A stretch of 10,118 nt of DNA, taken from Candidatus Obscuribacterales bacterium. Its GTDB lineage: Bacteria; Cyanobacteriota; Vampirovibrionia; Obscuribacterales; Obscuribacteraceae. Below are positions 6,655 through 10,118 of the stretch, piece after piece (position 1 is the stretch's first letter; the number at the start of each line of letters is the position of its first letter). A model generated the notes under the pieces. That model was not told the origin of the DNA and ran no database searches. It saw only the letters and a list, made by a program, of their open reading frames with translations. The stretch spans positions 1 through 10,118 of the forward strand of contig JAKFVJ010000058.1 of assembly GCA_021732245.1 (NCBI GenBank), given 5' to 3'. Position numbers and translations under genes: made by a program.

Positions 6655-9173
6655 TGGACTCTAATACCTGCCCTCATTGCCCGCTCGCGATCAAGCTCAG
6701 CCTCGTTCTTCGGCAACAACTTCCACAGATCAGCCACTACTTCCCGGATCTTCTGTCCATTGCCATCACGAATAGCCTGATTGCCAGCATCCAATAATTG
6801 CGAAGACAATGATTGATTTGTATATTTCTTCCCAGGGACTGTGAGCTCTTTGAATGCTTCTTTCCAGAACCAGTCTTGCTTAAATAATACTCTCCAATAG
6901 AGTTGCCTAAATCCATCAACTGCTTTCTTCAAGCTTCGATCATCGTCTCTTTCTAAGGATCGTTCAAGTTCACGTTGCAGCATCCCAAGCTCTTTCTTCT
7001 CTAATGGAGATCCATATGATTCAACAATCTCCTCTGTCTGCGGACGAATATCGTCAATCTCTGCAAGTTGACCTGACATCTTGGCTGAGGATGACACTTT
7101 GGTTTCAAGGTTACCGAGGCTAGCCCGAATGTTCTTCGATTCTTCAACAAGACGTTTTGCGCGATCAGGGTCTTGATCGGTGGATACTTCAGACTGGCTA
7201 TCCAAATCAAAGTCCAACTCTTCAAGTTGTTCTCGTACACGCTTAACTGATTCAAGAGCCTGCTTATCGCTGGCGTCAACTGAATTCTCTAAATCATCCA
7301 GACGACTATAGTGAACTTCTAATTGCTCTGGTATAGACTTGACCAGTTCTGCATATTCCTCCTTGTCGCGCTGTGGAACGTACATGTCATCACTAATATG
7401 TGCGTTCAACCTAGGCATAAATGCGGCTACGGTCAGCAGTCGCGAGCTATCAATAGTTACTGTTATCTCAATTTCGGAACCCTCCGGCAGGACGCGCTGT
7501 AACTTTTTACTATCTATCAGAAGATTTCCGACGAGGTCATTCGCTTCTGGCTCAGCCAAAGCCTCGCCTTCCCAGAGTTTAATGGCAATCGAATCATCTT
7601 CGCTCGGACGCAATGACTTCGCCGCACGAAATGTCTTGCTTATTTCGTTCGGTAATGAAGTGCCACGCTTAAACATTGGTTCCAACAACGTTGTTCCATC
7701 AGCAGTAACTATTTCTACCGATATCGTGTGTGGCAAAGGCGGTGCTGACAACTTCAATCCGTGACGAATGCTAAACGAGTCAGGATTTGTCTGAAGTGCT
7801 CGGCCTTCTACATCACGGGCATACAGCCAAAACTTAGATGTTTTACCTTCGAGCAACGAAGCGGCTATTTCGAACGTCTCATCCTCGACAGTAATCCAAC
7901 CACTGGTCCAATGTCCTGATTCAGCGTCAATTCTTATAGATATATTGCTGTGGTCTCCTATATCAATACGACCGGCGACAGGGGACTGCAATGAGCTGGA
8001 TACTGGCTCGTATGCTAGTGTAACAGGTAGTTCATTAGAAGCCGCTGGCGCAGAAACAGTTTTAGCCTCCATTCGCTCGATAGCAGCAGCGTGAATAGCA
8101 GCTCCCTGCGCAACAACTGTCATTGGATCTAGTGAGTGTTCAAGTTTTGCTTTGAATCGATCCTCAAGTGAACTCCTAATTATTGGCATTAAGGTTGGTC
8201 CACCTACAAGCAGAATTCGATCCAGGCTGGATTCATCAGCGCGAGACTGAGCGATTGTTTCTTCACACAGTGCAATGCATTTTGAAATCAACGGTTCGCA
8301 TATTTGCTCAAGTTGACTTCTATGCACTTCTAGCTCGCCTTCAATTTCATTGCCGTCTAAGTCCGTTCCCAGATCAAAGAGGCTTATCGTCACTTTCTGA
8401 TTTCTTGAAAGATCAATCTTCGCTTCTTCAGCCTTCAAATGAAGTCGCTGCATCAAGCTACGATGAGCGTTCGGATCACTGCCCTTGTCTGAAAGTGCAA
8501 ACTGCTTTTGCAATTCTGGCAGTAGCAACTGTTCAACTAAGAGCCGATCAATGTCCTTTCCACCCAAGTGATTATTTCCACGATGCTCAAGCACACTCAA
8601 CCGACCGTCTCTTGATGACATTACTGCCACATCGAATGTGCCACCACCCAAGTCAAAAACAAGCCATTTTTGATCTTTAGCATCGGGAGTAATACCATAC
8701 GCGATAGCAGCGGCTATGGGCTCTTGAAGTAATGGCGATTCTTTGAGTCCTGCCAATTTTGCAGCTCTAGCGGTTGCTTCGCACTGAAGTTGCCCAAAGG
8801 CAGCGGGTACAGTTATTACTGCCGCATCAACAGACTCCGCGTTCTGAATTCGGACATCTTCTAACAGAGCTTTTAGCACTTCAGCTGATAATTCTTCAGC
8901 AGATAGCTGCCTATCAGATGCTTGAAATGTATGTTTATCCTTTTGACCCATCCACCGTTTGAATTCCGATGCCACATTGGTCGGATTTGCCATTTTGCTA
9001 GCGTAGGCTCTTCTACCTACAATTACACGTCCTGACTTTTCAAGTCTAACGGCTGAAGGTGTTACATTCATTTGATCGTTGTTTTGAAAGACAATAACAC
9101 GGTCCCCAGCGAACTGTGCTATGCATGAATTGGTTGTCCCAAGATCGATTCCATATGAAATGTAGCGACTCAT
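6651..9173 (-). CDS. Hsp70-family chaperone paralog with inserted beta domain and C-terminal coiled-coil tail
   Basis: The product has 840 residues, against about 640 for DnaK. The N-terminal ATPase domain (about 1-370) is intact: phosphate-1 GIDLGTTNS at 8-16, Lys72 in FKRWMG (DnaK Lys70 equivalent), VITVPAAFG at 119-127, Glu151 in QEPIAAAIAYG, phosphate-2 FDLGGGTFD at 173-181 with Thr179, and adenosine motif ILLVGGPT at 320-327. The hydrophobic DVLLLD interdomain linker of DnaK is not seen. In its place are an Ala/Ser-rich stretch and an extra beta-rich segment at about 383-480. A substrate-binding-domain pattern then follows (about 482-590: ADGTTLLEPMFKRGTSLP, IKLWEGEA, SEIEITVTIDSSRLLTVAA). 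Residues 600-750 are charged and mostly helical/coiled-coil, and the end (about 755-822) is Trp/Phe-rich (LYWRVLFKQDWFWKEAF). It is a specialised paralog, not the housekeeping dnaK. A strong ribosome site precedes it, and it is coupled to a GrpE-like gene upstream and the AAA+ gene downstream. Confidence 0.93.
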   Translation of the reverse strand: MSRYISYGIDLGTTNSCIAQFAGDRVIVFQNNDQMNVTPSAVRLEKSGRVIVGRRAYASKMANPTNVASEFKRWMGQKDKHTFQASDRQLSAEELSAEVLKALLEDVRIQNAESVDAAVITVPAAFGQLQCEATARAAKLAGLKESPLLQEPIAAAIAYGITPDAKDQKWLVFDLGGGTFDVAVMSSRDGRLSVLEHRGNNHLGGKDIDRLLVEQLLLPELQKQFALSDKGSDPNAHRSLMQRLHLKAEEAKIDLSRNQKVTISLFDLGTDLDGNEIEGELEVHRSQLEQICEPLISKCIALCEETIAQSRADESSLDRILLVGGPTLMPIIRSSLEDRFKAKLEHSLDPMTVVAQGAAIHAAAIERMEAKTVSAPAASNELPVTLAYEPVSSSLQSPVAGRIDIGDHSNISIRIDAESGHWTSGWITVEDETFEIAASLLEGKTSKFWLYARDVEGRALQTNPDSFSIRHGLKLSAPPLPHTISVEIVTADGTTLLEPMFKRGTSLPNEISKTFRAAKSLRPSEDDSIAIKLWEGEALAEPEANDLVGNLLIDSKKLQRVLPEGSEIEITVTIDSSRLLTVAAFMPRLNAHISDDMYVPQRDKEEYAELVKSIPEQLEVHYSRLDDLENSVDASDKQALESVKRVREQLEELDFDLDSQSEVSTDQDPDRAKRLVEESKNIRASLGNLETKVSSSAKMSGQLAEIDDIRPQTEEIVESYGSPLEKKELGMLQRELERSLERDDDRSLKKAVDGFRQLYWRVLFKQDWFWKEAFKELTVPGKKYTNQSLSSQLLDAGNQAIRDGNGQKIREVVADLWKLLPKNEAELDRERAMRAGIRVQ

Positions 9174-9568
9174 TGTGTCGATTCCTCCGAATTGTTATGA
9201 CGGTTGTTGCTATGCACAACGACCTGAGAATGCTTAATTGTGCGGTTGTTCCACATTATGAGTGGTGAGAGCGTCTCTTTGATAACTGATGATTCAGGTG
9301 CAAGATCCGAATCGTCCACCAAATCGATAACTTCCAGCGCCAGACCTGGGTCGAATGCTTGCCCGGTCAGATCGACAGTCGAAATCGCGCACGACTCAAG
9401 AAATCGGGACATCCTACGCAATACATGACGAGGTACGGTCAACGAATCATCAACACCTTTTCCTTCAATCCATCGATTCAGGCGCCAACAATCCACTGCC
9501 ATTTCTGCAAGCAAATCCAGACCCATTTCTGTAACTTTTGGTATTGTCTCCACTAAATCTCTCTCCAT
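9170..9568 (-). CDS. Short GrpE-like nucleotide exchange factor
   Basis: The product has 132 residues. Its second half matches the GrpE beta-domain pattern: FLESCAISTVDLTGQAFDPG corresponds to the family's L-x-x-x-G-(V/I)-x-x-(I/V)-x-x-x-G-x-x-FDP, followed by an acidic SDLAPESSVIKETLSPLIMW segment (GrpE: LPEGTVVEVLQKGY) and a closing TIKHSQVVVHS (GrpE: VLRPAMVVV). GrpE swaps ADP for ATP on Hsp70, and the next gene is an Hsp70, which supports the call. The N-terminal 60 residues are helical but far shorter than the long coiled coil of standard GrpE (about 190 residues in total). The usual His/Ala in FDP-x-x-HEA is replaced (FDPGLALEV), so it is a divergent, dedicated member. Its start overlaps the upstream stop as TAATG with no evident ribosome site, and its stop overlaps the Hsp70 start as ATGA. 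A hydrophilic Asn/Ser tail ends the protein. Confidence 0.7.
   Translation of the reverse strand: MERDLVETIPKVTEMGLDLLAEMAVDCWRLNRWIEGKGVDDSLTVPRHVLRRMSRFLESCAISTVDLTGQAFDPGLALEVIDLVDDSDLAPESSVIKETLSPLIMWNNRTIKHSQVVVHSNNRHNNSEESTQ
9184..9188 (-). promoter_or_regulatory. Ribosome binding site of the Hsp70 gene
   Basis: GGAGG on the minus strand (within CGGAGGAATC) lies 10 bases before ATG 9173, inside the last codons of the GrpE-like gene. It is the strongest Shine-Dalgarno match in the cluster and suggests that Hsp70 is made in excess of its coupled upstream neighbour. Confidence 0.6.
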
Positions 9569-10118
9569 TATTGTTTTGCTATCGCGTTGTATTCCTTGAC
9601 CAAGTCCTTGTCATGTTCTAACACTGTCGTGTACTTGTCATAGTTGACCTTCATTAATGCCACTTTGTCATTTATTTGGCGTACGAGCGAATTATGTTCA
9701 TCAAGAGCTTGTTGATACGCCACACTGTCGACGTCTGTCCCGGCTGCTATCTGTGCCTCATATGACTTTACGGCTTCTTTATACGGAGCAATTTGCTCCT
9801 TCAAAGCCAGTAATTCATCCTTTTGGTCCTTCATACGACCCTCAAGTTCAGTCATGAATGTTCGCCCTTTTTCCAGTTGCTTCTTTATGGCAGCCAGATT
9901 CAAATCCTGTTCTCGGTCACTTGACTCATTTGTATTAGATTGAGATCTATCTCTTTCATCCACATTGACATTTTGTTTTGGACTAATGTACGTCTGTCGT
10001 AACGAGGAATTTCTAGAGGTGGAATCAGACCTCGAACTGGTTTTTATGGGATTGCTTGACTTACTAGATGTGCCACCCATCAAGACAAGTGAAATCAACA
10101 TCATACAACACACGCGCG
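9568..10118 (-). CDS. Membrane-anchored or exported coiled-coil protein, first visible gene of the operon (5' end uncertain)
   Basis: I do not recognise a named family. The frame is open to the right edge of the window. A GTG at 10113 and ATGs at 10104 and 10101 are possible starts, but the true one may lie outside. The N-terminus holds a hydrophobic run (CCMMLISLVLMGG), either a signal peptide or a membrane anchor. A Ser/Thr/Asn-rich low-complexity linker follows (about residues 15-65 from the GTG). From residue 70 to the end the protein is charged and heptad-like (AAIKKQLEKGRTFMTELEGR, LLALKEQIAPYKEAVKSYEA, LVRQINDKVALMKVNYDKY), a long coiled coil with a small break at AAGTDVDS. It shares the TAATG overlap with the GrpE-like gene and so belongs to the chaperone unit. 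It may tether or sense for the chaperones at the membrane (inference). Confidence 0.75.
   Translation of the reverse strand, partial: RVCCMMLISLVLMGGTSSKSSNPIKTSSRSDSTSRNSSLRQTYISPKQNVNVDERDRSQSNTNESSDREQDLNLAAIKKQLEKGRTFMTELEGRMKDQKDELLALKEQIAPYKEAVKSYEAQIAAGTDVDSVAYQQALDEHNSLVRQINDKVALMKVNYDKYTTVLEHDKDLVKEYNAIAKQ

Larger units (their letters stand above)
3871..10118 (-). other. Five-gene translationally coupled chaperone operon
   Basis: All five genes are on the minus strand. Junctions are TAATG at 9570-9566, ATGA at 9173-9170, ATGA at 6654-6651, and a 36-base gap between the TAG at 5100-5098 and ATG 5061. There is no room for internal promoters outside coding sequence. The promoter must lie beyond the right edge, and further genes may precede. 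Confidence 0.85.

Noticed and set aside
6360..6797. Plus-strand open frame across the AAA+/Hsp70 junction
   Set aside because: It lies antisense to two strongly supported overlapping genes and its product has no recognisable pattern.
8183..8680. Plus-strand open frame of 165 codons inside the Hsp70 gene
   Set aside because: It is antisense to the conserved ATPase domain. Open antisense frames are common opposite such conserved coding sequence.
6651..9173. Housekeeping dnaK
   Set aside because: Length, the inserted domain, lack of the DVLLLD linker and the coiled-coil tail all differ from DnaK, and no dnaJ or standard grpE is adjacent.

Overview
The window looks like the chromosome of a bacterium of moderate GC content. 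The best guess is an uncultured member of the Melainabacteria/Vampirovibrionia, Obscuribacter-like lineage (non-photosynthetic relatives of cyanobacteria). This rests on recalled protein style and is a low-to-moderate inference: a very large beta-helical surface protein with a FecR-like tail, a secreted kinesin-light-chain-type TPR protein with 42-residue repeats, and a tRNA-Asn fragment whose arms resemble cyanobacterial tRNA-Asn. There are no rRNA genes, CRISPR arrays or transposases.

Layout. (1) Positions 1-3560, plus strand: the 3' part of a giant filamentous-haemagglutinin-like protein whose start lies left of the window. (2) Positions 3561-3870: the only long non-coding stretch. It holds a clean 3' half of a tRNA-Asn(GUU) gene on the minus strand, three helically phased decamer repeats and a pair of AGTGTCCC repeats. 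This looks like one end of an integrated element. (3) Positions 3871-10118, minus strand: a compact cluster of five genes in one direction. In transcription order these are a membrane-anchored coiled-coil protein (5' end outside or at the window edge), a short GrpE-like nucleotide exchange factor, a non-canonical Hsp70 with an inserted beta domain and a long coiled-coil tail, an AAA+ ATPase with a possible pseudokinase-like N-terminal half, and a secreted TPR-repeat protein. The first four genes overlap by 1 or 4 bases (TAATG, ATGA, ATGA), and the fifth follows after 36 bases, so they are almost certainly one transcription unit.

Interpretation. The cluster reads as a dedicated protein-remodelling machine: an Hsp70 paralog, its own exchange factor and a Cdc48/FtsH-class AAA unfoldase without a protease domain. 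It is bracketed by two proteins that carry N-terminal export or membrane signals. No J-domain protein is visible. The orientation of the tRNA fragment places the putative mobile element on the right, so the chaperone operon would be island cargo and the adhesin would be flanking chromosome. The substrate and purpose (envelope quality control, stress response or defence) cannot be read from this window.
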